Of a stretch of 64,000 nucleotides of DNA, positions 10,565 to 22,088 are shown one piece after another; position 1 is the stretch's first letter, and every line of letters starts with the position of its first letter. The position numbers and the translations under genes were made by a program. Source of the stretch: Berberis thunbergii. Taxonomy: Eukaryota > Streptophyta > Magnoliopsida > Ranunculales > Berberidaceae. A model generated the notes under the pieces. That model was not told the DNA's origin. It ran no database searches and saw only the letters and a list, made by a program, of their open reading frames with translations. The stretch is taken from assembly GCA_003290165.1 (NCBI GenBank), contig QNQO01000544.1, positions 496,001-560,000 of the forward strand. Direction: 5' to 3'.

Positions 10565-12729
10565 TGCGACAAGTATATCGCCAACCACTTAGAGGTAACA
10601 ATTCGCGAGACCAACCAACGGCACGGGGCTACCACTATGCTGCACGAAAGTAAATAGAATATTCTCAGATTCAGCTGGAGCCTGACAGAAAAATTGAACA
10701 GAAGCCAGACTCAGAAATTGTGGAGAAGTCACTCTGCCCAAATGAGGACAAATACCCAAAAATAGTGGCTCAACTTAGCAACGGAGAACATTCCAGCATT
10801 ACAGGAGCAGTCCGCCCTCCAGCCAAACTGGATGTTAGGCTCAACAGAGAGGTCATTACAAACAGGAGATGACCCACAACTATCAATGGGCGCGGAAGGA
10901 CCTTCCCACGCAAGGTTTACTCTTCGGTAACCTCAAACTGTGTCGGCGAAACTTGACAACTCGCCGAAGGTACTTACGATCCAAACAAGGGTCATGCAAA
11001 TTTACTTCAGGGCTAGATCGACCTCTCTTCGTCAACAGTCAATTAGTTGTTTAGTTTTATTTCAGTAGCCAGTTTAGAGTTTAATTCTTAGGAGCTTATG
11101 TGATTTGCAATCATTTAAGAAATAAAAGAGAATTACGCAAACACATTATATTGATTATTAGAAAGATGTAACAACGGTCGCCTAAAGGTGGGTATTAAAG
11201 ATTACAAACTACATGCATCCGAATTTGATGCGATGTACAATAAAGATTCGCTTAAACAGTCCGGCTTCAGAAGAAGACTCAGAAGTGACAGCAAGGGTAC
11301 CCAGGGTAAACTACAAAGCCCTTTAAAAATTTCGTTCTGTGACTTCTCCGAAAAAAATGATCCATGAACAAGAGCAAATGTACAAAAGGGGGTTGAAAGG
11401 ACAAGTTCGACCCATTACTCTGTCAAATCACACCAAAAGAATGGTCAGCAAACGACAATATGAACCTAGCAACGGGCTATAGACATCTCTGATCTTGTGT
11501 CTGGCCTCCCGAAGGAGGTAGAAGAAGACAAACAAATGTGCTCACAAGCGACGAGGCAGTTGAGGTCTCACAGTGCAGCCAAGAAAGGGTCCTTCTCCCA
11601 TGTACTTGGGGTGACTCAGAGATACCATCCCTGAAAGCAAAGTTGCATCTGCAACTCTCCGATCAACCATAAGCTAGTTGCAGGGAGTGTTTCCCGACAT
11701 ACAGGATGACACAAGGCACCACCGAAGCACTGGGGAATAAACGACATACTCGTCCCTTGAGGTAAAGTCCGTACTTTTTCTACAAAATACGATAAGAAAT
11801 TACAAGGTCTCAATGAACCAATCGGGTGTTCACCCAGAGTAAGTGACCATTCATAATAGCAAGTCGTATCAAAACTCATCAGTGCGAATGTCAGAACATT
11901 CGAAGACTCTAGTGCAAGAGATTTTCCTTCAGCCTTTGGAAAATGCAAAACATATTATTTGATTAAGAACATATGAAGAAGTGCACTATGTAGAAGATAA
12001 TGCCTACAACGGTGAAGGAACACCATTATATAGACATAGTGGCTCACCAAACAAGCGCATTAACATTAACCATTAGCATTGAATACCGTATGGAAAACGA
12101 GGAGGAATGGTTCCTAATGAAACCATACAGGTCCACGTTCAATCAATTAGTGATGTTGCACACAACCCCGTTAGTAACTGATACTCAACTGTCTCGCGAT
12201 CTACACTGTGCGCGTGTCACCATGCAATCTATGTTGTACACGTGGCACTATGATCCTGCAACAGGATCCAGTTTTTCTTATACGAGCCCATCGACTCGGC
12301 CCACTATCCGAGCGGCACTCTACCGCATGCACTGATGCAAACATTAGAGTCCCTAGACACTTTTGATACATGGAACACACCTACATATCACTAGCTGATT
12401 TAAGGTACATTTTTTTTCTCTTGAAATTAGTAAAAACTAATCCACACAATGCAATCCGCCTGCAGTAGTAGGCTCACACGCCCATAATAGGCGAAGCCCC
12501 GACCTAGCCAGGTAAGCGTAGTCAGTTTCAATTGATGACGATGACTTCTGGTTCACCTCAACGCTCAATTCACCGCAGGCGAATGTCGATGGCTTAGGAA
12601 GTGGGAGTCTAATTAGCGCTCTTACGACTAGTGACAACGACTCAACAGGGACTGTCACCCCCTTCATGGACAATGATCGCCGAATCCGATCAGGTAAGCC
12701 TAGCTAATAACGATTGGCAACGACAGTTT
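10565..12729. other. R2 internal region without readable pol
   Basis: After the protease, short broken segments (to about 11050) may be eroded polyprotein linker. No YxDD motif, RNase H or integrase signature was seen on either strand. From 12430 degenerate units related to the next tandem block appear. Nothing else is recognisable. Confidence 0.5.
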
Positions 12730-13255
12730 TTGGTCAACTCCCAAACCTGTAGCCTGCCCCGCGCGGGTGTAGATGGTTTGGAAGTTTCAACTAATGTCAA
12801 TGGTTTTCTACCAGACCACTGCTCTTCTACAAACCATGATCGCCAAATTACCAATTCCCAGACTTATAGCCCGCTCCGCACGGGTGTATTTGGAAGGTGG
12901 GAGCCTAGTTAGTTCCAGCTGATGCCGACGGTTTGTCACGGGACCACTGCTCTTCTACAGACCATGGTGGCCAAATTCTCTCATCCCAAACCTGTAGCCC
13001 GTTTCGCGTGGGGTGTAAATGGTTTGGAAGGTGGATGAGTAGTCAGTTCTGACTGATGTCGATGGCTTGCTACAGGATCACTGCTCTCCTATAGATCATG
13101 ATCGCCAAATTCTCTCATCCCAAACCTGTAGCCCGCTCCGTGAGAGAGTAGATAGTTTGAAAGGTGGGAGCCCAGTCAGCCTCGACTGATATCAACGGCT
13201 CGCCACAAGACCATTGCTCTTTCTCAGGACAGCGGTCGCCGAATTCGATTACAGC
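12730..13255. repeat. Tandem array of ~118-133 bp units in R2
   Basis: Four units begin near 12740, 12858, 12987 and 13120, each with a variant of CCCAAACCTGTAGCCCGC. They continue through a GGTGGGAGCC-like segment, a GACCACTGCTC block and an ATCGCCAAATT end. A poorer unit may lie at 12450-12690. The array sits between the protease remnant and the antisense ORF, the same position as the R1 array but with unrelated sequence. Confidence 0.8.
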
Positions 13256-14533
13256 TCAAGCAGCGTCTTCACGCCCACATAGGCTGACATCCTATTATCA
13301 GCGTTGGCCACTTGAACCAACTCAAAAATCAACCCACTAAGCACGGACGAAAGCTGCACGGGATACCAGACTGAGCTTACTAAACTTGACTTGAGCCAAG
13401 CGCTCATGCTCAACTACAGACGACAACGCATGTGCTCGGTTGCAACAATTCACTCATGCCAATGGTCAAATACATAGCTCGAGTCTCCAACAGCTTACCT
13501 CTAAGATGAGATGAAACCTGAGTAGTGTAGCCCACTGCCAAACCATCCGCGGAATGTCCACTATTGGATGTAACCACGCGATAGCAACTCTGAGACCTCA
13601 CGAAAGAACATGTCAGAATTATTTACAACATAAACGGTCGAATTCTTAACAGCAGACAAACCACTCGGCTCCCTGCTAACAGAATCGAACCTACGCTAAT
13701 AAAAATGACAATGCAAAATGGAAAGCGTGCAACATAGAGACCGAACTGAATACAGGTAGAAAGCATACTCAAAAGAAACTTGTTGGCATTAACAGTTGAA
13801 ACAAATGGTACAGATGTTCAAAATTTACTCCTCACCAGGAGGTACAATTACAAGGGAACTAAGCCTAACATGAGAAGAAGCAGGAGTTGCGTCCGCACGT
13901 GCCTAAGTTTGAGCGTCATGATCCAGATTGCACTTCTTCTTTCATCAGCGCTAACAGTTCTAACCTCCCTTGCACGATCCTGTGAAATTCGCATGTGCTT
14001 TGCGCCTTTGAAAACTCTTCCTCACGCTCCTTTACTTCAGCAAGTTCATGTTCCAGCAGCTCCAGCTTGCCTGTCAATGCATCAATGTGAGACTGCTCAG
14101 TAATCATGCTACTTTTAACTGCGCTAAGTGTATGTTGCTTCAGGAGAAGTTGGTCCCCAACCTTCCTTGCTTCCTGAGCATTGAATTTCACATCGGCCTC
14201 TAACTACTATCAATGGACAACCCACTCGGATTCCTTTATGGTATTCTCCTTGACGATAGACTACAACTTAGAGCGCATTTTAGCCGCAGGTTCCTGCGCA
14301 ACCTCCGGATCACGGTGGACCAAGTTCAGCTCTTTTCTGGATCTGTCCCTTGAGGACATCACCTATGCTAAATCAGACTCAAGGGCTTCCAAATGAACCC
14401 TCTGAGTCTCAGCAACAACGACTAACTATTCCAACCTCCTCTCCTCAATTGACTTTCTCAACAATTCAATCTCAAAAAGTGCATCAGGATACGACTTTTG
14501 CATAATTGAGAAGACACGTTCCATGGTGTAAAC

Positions 14534-15343
14534 TAGGGCTGGGCAAGTACGGGTAACCGACCCAAAAGCTAAAAACTTAAAACCAGCCCGAGAAATTCGG
14601 GTTCGTGTTTATGAGACTCGAAATCGAACAGAGTTGACCGGGTAACCAAGGTCCCGGTTAACCGATTTACAGGCCTGTTTCGGGCCGGTCTCGGTCCTAA
14701 GGGCAAAAAAAATACTTCTACAGTAAAAAAAAAAATACTTCATTCATCATACGTACAAAAATTATATCAAAAAATTACAAAAAACCCATACAACAAATTA
14801 TAAGATCAGATTCATCGTCTATAACCATACAACAAAATTAAAAAATATTCATTCATTCATCGTCTATAAGGTGGATCAAGATCTGATCTAGGGAAAGGCG
14901 GGGAAGGGAGGGGAGAGGGAGGCGACTCGGCCTCCGCCTTCGCTGAGAGTAGGGCTAGGAGTAGGCCTCCGCCTTCGTTGATAGAGGGAGGCGGTCGATC
15001 TTCGCCTTCGCTGAGAGTAGGGCTGGGAGTAGGCCTCCGCCTTCGCTAAGAGAGGGAGGCGGTCGATCTCCACCTTCGCTGAGAGAGGGAGGCGGCTCGG
15101 CCTCCGCCTTCGCTGAGAGTAGGGCTGGGAGTAGGCAAGATGGGTTTAACCTGGGCTGGGCCGGGCCGGGCCGGTTACCCGACGGGCTTCAGAAATGGAA
15201 ACTGAGGCCCGGACCAGAAACTTTGGATCGGGCTGGGATTTTACAATCGAAACATTTTTAATTAATAAAAATCGATCCGAACTGACCCGATCGGTTCGGT
15301 TGTCGGTTTGGTCCGGATTTTCGGTCCTAAATGCCCACCCCTA
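14534..15343. mobile_element. Non-autonomous hAT element in R2
   Basis: 810 bp with short imperfect inverted ends TAGGGCTGGGCA / TGCCCACCCCTA. An 8-bp target duplication with one mismatch, GTGTAAAC (14526-14533) and GTGTATAC (15344-15351), supports the hAT class. No transposase frame is present. Subterminal regions are rich in CGGG/CCGG words. Similar ends occur at 46114-46666 and 59892-62126. Confidence 0.88.
14925..15137. repeat. Minisatellite inside the R2 hAT element
   Basis: Repeated GC-rich units built from GCCTCCGCCTTCGCTGAGAG, followed by TAGGGCTGGGAGTAG or AGGGAGGCGGTCGATC, make up most of the element centre. Units differ by a few bases and lengths vary. Confidence 0.75.
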
Positions 15344-17315
15344 GTGTATACCCTCTCACGAGCCGCCTCGACTTTCATCCCAGTGACGGCCACCTGAATC
15401 AATTGGGACATCCCCGGCATAAGGTGTTTCAACCCCTTATCCATGCACTCCTCCAGCGCGTCCTCTTCGGGCTTCAGAGCCCAATTTGCCAACCAACTAT
15501 AACGCTTGCTTATATGCTTCCTCAAAACATAATCGATGTCAACCTCCTGGTGCCAGACCTGGTTGCTCATTTTCACTAAGTTCGGAGCAAACACACTTAT
15601 TTGCGACTCTGGATGAAGCTATCTCGGATGTGGGATTACGCCAGCGCTGCCATTTGTAATCTCCACTGCACCTGGGCCCTCATCTACAATATTCCCTTTG
15701 TCATTAGCAACCGATCCATTTGTTGCGAGCCAGCTAAACGGAATCCGAAAGGAGGGAAAAAATGAATTATCTAGCGGACCCTCCATTACCTTGATGTACG
15801 ACCTGGAGCGAGATGGCGAACAATGCGAACTACAAGAGGGACGATCCACACTACAACAACCGTTGTTAGATGATCCACTAGCAGAACGATTGACCTCCGG
15901 GACCACAAGTGAATCTTTGTCAAAGCCTTCCATTAAAACATGTATGGATTGGTCAGCATCAGTAGAAGGCGCCATAACAGCCAGCATTGGCTTCTCATTC
16001 AAAGCTTCTGCCAGCTCGGTTCTCAATTGCGATGCATCATCAACCCCTGCCAACCGCAGGTGGTCCTTCTCCAAGCCAGATGCTACGACCTTCACCCCAG
16101 CGAACCGTCAAAATCAGACTCCTCCCTCAATGGAGTTGGCTGTTTGGAAGCCGGCTTAGCCCTAGCATGAGACCTCTTCGAGCTTATGAAGGAGGCAAAT
16201 GTCTTAGAAAGTCCTTCTTTGTCTGGCAGGGTAGGAGCCTTAACTTTGAAGGTCTTCCTCTTCTTAGAAGGGGCTCCACCTTCGAACTTAACTTTCAGCA
16301 TTCTAAAGAGAGTGTGACCCGCGTGCCAGTGGGCCCACAACCCACTGTGACTGAAATTGGAAAGGTAGATAACTTCCTCCACACTCATTTTTGCATGACA
16401 CAGAATACCTCCATAGCAGCCTCTTCCTCTGGAGAAAGAGTAGTAGTGGGGAACTTCCTACAAAGAACACACACGACGATCAACATACAATCAACACAAT
16501 GGAATCAAAGGGCAAAACTATACTTACGAAGTGGCTTGAACTCCGGCTCAAGCGAACGACCATTGAACTAGAAGTACTTCGAATCCGAAAGAGCCAGAAA
16601 AACAAAATTTATACCAGAATTTAAAGTCATCCGGCAGTTTTCCAAAGCAAGCCGGCGACGTCATCTTGCACACAGCGTGATCATCAGCCAAAGAGAAGTC
16701 AATAACTAGATTACCCTCGTTGTCACGCGGACACCAACATTTTTTGCCCTGATCAATATGAGAAGAATAGTCTTGTACCAATTTGATACCAACTAGGCAG
16801 GAGAGATTCCAATAATTCTAGAAAGCCCTAGATTTCGTCAAGCACGGGAAAATGGACACTAGTTTGAAGCATGTCGCGGTGCAAACAAACGAATCATTCC
16901 TTAGGAAACATTGGCGTCTGATCGCCATTCAAGGTGTAGAGTGGCAGGTCTTTAGAGACCCTATATGTCATCTGAATCTCAATCAAGCTTGATTCGGAAG
17001 CCGACCTATCTTCGAATAATTGGATACCCTTGGCAAAAAGTTCATCATAAGGTTATTTTGGCGAGCCATGGAAAATGTGAATGAACTTTCAATTAAAAGC
17101 TGAACAGAACGGAGTATCTGAAAACGAAGAAATTGAAGAGTCAATCTCTGCAAAAAAGGAGATCTAAATAGGGATTGATTTTTTGCATTTTCTCCACTAA
17201 ACCGACGCACGCTTAATTAATGAAGCGTGTCGCTCAACTAACGGTTCATACTCAATCATCATGAGCGGCGTATCTTTTCAAGAAGTGACTTAGTGAACTG
17301 ATACGATGACCCACT

Positions 17316-17334
17316 AATTCAGGGGGAGCAACTA
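17316..17334 (+). promoter_or_regulatory. R2 polypurine tract
   Basis: AATTCAGGGGGAGCAACTA directly precedes the 3' LTR start TGATACACC, consistent with plus-strand priming. Confidence 0.65.
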
Positions 17335-18016
17335 TGATACACCAAAATGTCATCTCTTCTACACCGTACACGTGTCATGATGATCTCGATGAATAACATG
17401 CTCAAGTGTTAGCCCAACACCGATCCGACCCAAGCGATTTCAAGTCTGTACAACGCAGTCCACCAGACAAACCCAAATTACTACAGCCCGCTAAGTCCAC
17501 ATGTCTCACAACCATTCCCAATACTCATAAGACCTATTAAAGCAAGTATCTCGGGAATCGACTTTGGACATGCAAGCTAGTAACACTTTGTTTTCAACTA
17601 GGAAACAAATACCAGAGTATACGTCGTACATGAAAACTTTCATCTATGAACAACACTCAAATTGAAAACTATCTCCCGCGTATCTAGGAACACGAGTCTA
17701 ACATGAAAACTTCCTTTATCAAGACGACTCCTAATTAGAAAAGGATCTCCAAGCAAATCTCATTCCTTAAACTACGCCACTGATGGCATGGTCAAACCAG
17801 GACTCCAGCACTATAAATAAGACATGAGGTTGGTAAGCTAAGGTACGCTATAAATTTCATGTTTACAACATTAAGCCTTCTGCAGATCCTTGTATGACTT
17901 TAGCATTCGAGTGTCATCGGCCACCACAACGGTAGTATGTGGCTCACGTACGTTTCTTATGCAGGTCAGCAGATCAGCGGGTCAAGGTCAAGCAAAAAGC
18001 GAAATCAACTACATCA
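17335..18016 (+). repeat. R2 3' LTR
   Basis: 682 bp, TGATACACC to CTACATCA, aligned to 7242-8535. It preserves the pre-TRIM sequence CATTAAGCCTTC at about 17870. A TATA-like CACTATAAATAAGAC lies near 17810. Confidence 0.85.
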
Positions 18017-21000
18017 AGTTCGTCGAGGTGTAGGATATTTATTTTTCGCTAAATATTATCACTTAATCCCAACAAGAGCTTTCCAGCTGAAAAATCAAAT
18101 TACAAACAATTCAATAAATTATTCAATTGAAAACTCTCTTTCAATTCTCAATAGTAGCAGGTCCTTATCTGTTCTGCTGTTCTGTGATGACAGAGGGAAG
18201 ATTAAGTGCACAGGTGAGACAGCATTATCATGCTTAAGAAAACATTAAAAGTCCATTAAGAGATTAGGTGAGGTTTTGGACCAATTTCATATTCTCACAT
18301 TAATAGAGTTTGGTGGAAAAATATCCTTAAGAAATCATTATTGCTTTGACTTCTAGGTTCTAAGCAAATTTTAATCCACCGTTACAACAAAAATGAAAGG
18401 GTGATATATATATTTTAATAGAGTCAAAAGTTTTAATAAGAAGTCTGACATTTTAAAAAAAATATTTGTCTTTAATTCTGATCAGAAGTTAAAGTTTTGA
18501 ATGGAGTAAGCACCATGTGGATGTTGATCATTTAGCACTCAGAGTTTAATGAAAATTTATTTCAATAATAACCTCACAATAAAATTGTAATATTTGATGT
18601 TACCCCTCTCATCTATCAACCATCATTCTCTTTTCTCCACCTCCTCTTTTATCATGTGAGAGTGCTTCCACCTTCACCTTCCCTGGCCTCCCCTACTATT
18701 TTTTTTTTCTTAATTCTCTTTCACTTTCTCTTCCTCTCTATTGAAGATTATACGAGGAATGAAAAAATATATATGGTGATTTCTGGTAGTGGTGAAAAAT
18801 GATTTCAATGGTATTTGAAAGAACGAAAATGGGCGAAAAATATGATTAATGTTGATGGTTTGTGTTGGACGGTGAGAGTTGTGGTGGTGAGTAAAAATAT
18901 AAACAAACTTCAAGTCAGCACCTAAAAACAAACACCTTTTTAATTTTATAACTTTTAATCAGCAGCCAATTTAAAAGCAAAATAAACAGTTCATTCAAAA
19001 GCTCGTTCATCTTCTAACTCCAGTTAGGAGTTAGCTTCTAAGCACTTAAAAAAACCCATCGCCTAATTGTTTTTAGATATTTTGATTATTTCGTGACAAC
19101 AATATTAGGAAGAGTTTATCATCAGAGCTCCTTTTGCGAATATTTTCCACATTGTTTAGGATACCAATGCTTTCCTTAAAGATGAATTTTAGGACTACAT
19201 AGACAATATCGGATACCAGATAGTGCTCTATTTGATTAAATTAAATCAAAGTACAGTTATAAGGGAGCTAGTGGCTGATTTCGTATGGTGATTATTGGAC
19301 CCATGTCTTGAAAAATAGCAAATTGATGGATTTGTTTATTAGGAGAATATCTAATAATGGAGATTTGTACTGTGGTCTTGTTTATAAACAATATTATTTC
19401 ATGCAAAACTGGATCACATTTTAAATTCAAAAGCCACGGAGAGGGATATAAACTTGTAATAGACAACTTGCCTCGATGGATTTAATAAAGAACTAGATCA
19501 ACGTATAATTCATATAGATAACTTTGGGAATTTTAATTTGTATGTCAACTTTTATATACCATCTTAAAATTAATCTTGCACATATTAGGATTTTTTAATC
19601 ATGTTTTGTAATCATTCTCTCTCGAGATCACACTACATCACCTTGATTGCGAAACCTGTTGTCCTACAACAATCACATTGTGGTAGCAAGGTTGTCATCG
19701 CAAACAGTGACATATGAACTTGTTTCTGTTGCTATGAAAAAACTTTAAAACACAAAATATTTTTATCCATTGTTAATTCAAAGGAGGGAAATATTTTTCT
19801 GTTTTCAGTGAATTTGAGTACTAGTCCTTGTGCCAGCCTAGAGTGCGACGATCTCCACCTCTCCCAAATGAGGAAAATTTTGTCGCTCAGCTTTGCCAGG
19901 AGAGAAAAGTGATTGAACCATCAACCAACGGTCCGGATCATCCACCGAGCTCACATCAACCGTCCAATCTCTTCATCGCAATTATAGGACGCACGTTATG
20001 CCAGCTCACGCGCGCAACCTCAGATTCTGCTATTGTTGGGTGAAGCCAATCACGTTTTCCATGTCGCTGCCACGTCAGCGAGAAAGACGCAACTCCGTTC
20101 GGCGCCCTCTCTTCATCACGTTCTCTCTGCCTCTCAGAATTTTCTTGTTGACGAAAATGCCCTTTAGTCTTTATTGGCAACATTTGAATTATCAACTCTT
20201 TTGATAAATAAAAGAAAATGGATAAAATTTGGAAAATGAAATCTATTTATTACGCAGATTTCTGCGGTTTGATTGTTTATTTAATGACAGAAAATTGATT
20301 ATTCATATAATTGTTTTCACATTGCTTATGAAAATCTAAGTTTAATAGGAGGCCTTAAAATCAAATTCACATAAACAATTTCAATTTTTATGTATATTTT
20401 TCGTGTAATCACACAAATCCAAGGTTCAGAGAAACAAACTAACAGGTGTGCATGATAGAAGGGTGGGCGGGCTTCAGGTCCCATTTCAAACAAGTTGCAA
20501 TGGGCAAACATCTGTTGTTGTTCCCTCTAAACAAAATATGCATATCATCCTCATCAATTGTGTTGTGTGTGACAATTTTCTATACTGATCAAACAAAGGC
20601 TTTATGCATAAGATGGCGTAAGGGGATTATGGAGAAGATAATGGTCATTTAATATCTTACAAACACACGATGATTAAATATTCAATTATTAGAGAAACTA
20701 ATGGCCCATAGGCATTGTTTCATAGTTATCCAATATTGATGATTGTGCAACTAAAACTGTATTACAAAATTTCTTTGCACATCCATTTTAATTTTAAGCT
20801 TTTTTATTTAATGTCATGTCTCGAAGTAGTAATCAAATCCCCCGTCAAAATACGTAGGTGTAATGTCAATATATTCAGGATTATAGAAATTACATATACC
20901 AGTACTTCCATGGCGGGAGTATATTGACATTATAAACCTGACATCAAATGGTTAAGGCTGATCTCTCTAACTGGCAATTTCTACATCGTAACCAATTTTA

Positions 21001-21050
21001 ATGATCGAGAAAATGGTATATTCGAGAATATTGTTCCTTAATTTTTTTTA
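18017..21050. other. Intergenic region left of the TPX2 gene
   Basis: No protein gene is supported. It holds a dispersed repeat (18436-18850) and otherwise AT-rich DNA. 19810-20150 stands out as GC-richer, with CCAATC, CACGTCAGC and CACGCGCG motifs, like a plant promoter, but no gene start follows. The rest is unassigned. Confidence 0.5.
18436..18850 (+). repeat. Dispersed repeat, copy 1
   Basis: This stretch matches the reverse complement of about 45420-45745. Shared landmarks in order are TTAATAAGAAGT, TAATGAAAATTTATTTCAAT (last bases vary), ATAACCTCACAATAAA, TTGAAGATT and ATTTCTGGTAGTGGTG. No coding potential and no clear ends; class unknown. Confidence 0.7.
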
Positions 21051-21241
21051 GAGCGATTCTATGTGTCGAGGGAAAGGGCGAGGAAACCAGCGAGGTAAAC
21101 GAGGCGGCGGGGGGTGAACCGTTCACCCCCCTCGAGATGCACGCGCGGAACACATCTCGAGGGGGGTGAACGGTTCACCCCCCGCCACCTCGTTTACCTC
21201 GCTGGTTTCCTCGCTCTTTCCCTCGACATTTAGAATTTCGC
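21051..21241. mobile_element. Foldback MITE, Mutator-like
   Basis: 191 bp made almost wholly of two inverted arms of about 87 bp around a loop of roughly 14 bases (CACGCGCGGAAC). Inner arm landmarks are GGGGTGAACCGTTCACCCCC on one side and its complement on the other. A perfect 9-bp duplication TTTTTTTTA (21042-21050, 21242-21250) fits Mutator-type insertion, although the low-complexity flank weakens the point. It encodes nothing and sits within a few hundred bases of the TPX2 gene's probable transcription start. Confidence 0.85.
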
Positions 21242-21399
21242 TTTTTTTTAATATGGTTTTCCTCCAGAAGAAAAATAAATAAAATAGTGGCATTTTGGTA
21301 AATGATGGTTGTAAATTACCCCATTTGAACAGCATTCCCTCAATTATCTGTGCTGCTAGCGAGAGCGAGACGAGACAGTTTGTCGTGCTTGTCTTCAAC

Positions 21400-22088
21400 C
21401 AGCGGTGAGAGTAGAAAGTGCAGAACCATAACTAGGGCTCCAAACTTTCCACAATAAAACCCTAAACCAATCTCTGTCATCAAAGCTCCTTTAATTTGTT
21501 TGAATATACGATCATCACCACTTGTGATTCACCATCTCTCCTTCTTTATCAATGGGAGCTACTGCATTTCTCGGTTCTTTCTCCGACAAATCCGAGTGTT
21601 TTCTTCTCAGATTCGCACTTTAGTTTCGATTTCGGATGTAAGATTTCGTTTCATTCTCTGCTAATTGATCTGTAAGAGCTATTAGTAATTGGTGAAAACA
21701 TTTGATCGTGTAGTTGGTGGTCATCTAACAAATCCTAGTGTTTTCTTGTGTTCTTGTTGATCGTGAACGTTTGGAAGAGATATTAGGATTCGATCGCGTT
21801 GTGTTTGACCATTTAACTTTTGAGTGTTTTTGGTTGATATCTTTGATTTCGATTTTAAATATATTGCAAGGCAAATGTGTGTAGGTAGAGATTGGGTGAA
21901 CAGTATCCGATTGTCCAAGTTTGTTTTATAAATGAGTTTAGGGTTTTTGGGTTTAATTTTAGCTTTAATGATTGAACCTCACTAGTAGTGTTGATTACTT
22001 GAGTGGTATTTTGAGGTAATTAGGAAGATGATCTTGTATCTATAGTTTTGCAGAATTCTGTTTGTAGGCATAGAGTTTGGTTGTGGCG
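21400..22088 (+). promoter_or_regulatory. Probable 5' UTR with leader intron of the TPX2 gene
   Basis: Plant genes of this type often have a non-coding first exon. A good donor GAT|GTAAGA at 21638 and an acceptor TTTGTAG|G at 22067/22068 (or GCAG at about 22052) would remove some 430 bases, leaving a short leader before the ATG at 22089. The transcription start is guessed at about 21400. Confidence 0.5.

Larger units (their letters stand above)
13916..17210 (-). pseudogene. R2 antisense ORF fragments
   Basis: Read on the minus strand from 17210 to 13916, several frames lie opposite to R2 gag. A 97-codon frame (16388-16092) and a 158-codon frame (16095-15619) overlap by four bases (ATGA). The first has a basic KKRKTFKVK segment, the second an acidic, serine-rich composition. 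Further on, 14191-13916 is strongly heptad-like (SHIDALTGKLELLEHELAEV). Near 16600 a FWYKFCFSG segment may correspond to the globular part seen in R1. The hAT element at 14534-15343 interrupts the frame. N-terminal globular region, basic stretch and coiled coil in the same order as R1 and R3 support a common antisense gene; identity is too low to align by eye. Confidence 0.5.
7242..18016 (+). mobile_element. R2: old Tat-type Ty3/gypsy retrotransposon
   Basis: LTRs at 7242-8535 (including a TRIM insertion) and 17335-18016 give about 685 bp each once the TRIM is removed. PBS at 8536, gag at 8610-9593, protease remnant at 10094-10564, a purine tract at 17316-17334 and antisense frames at 13916-17210 fix the orientation. 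Flanks are AGTTA and AGTTC, a near-match to a 5-bp target duplication. Reverse transcriptase, RNase H and integrase are absent; 10565-13915 holds no readable pol. It is related to R1 and R3 in gag and layout but has different LTRs. Confidence 0.85.
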
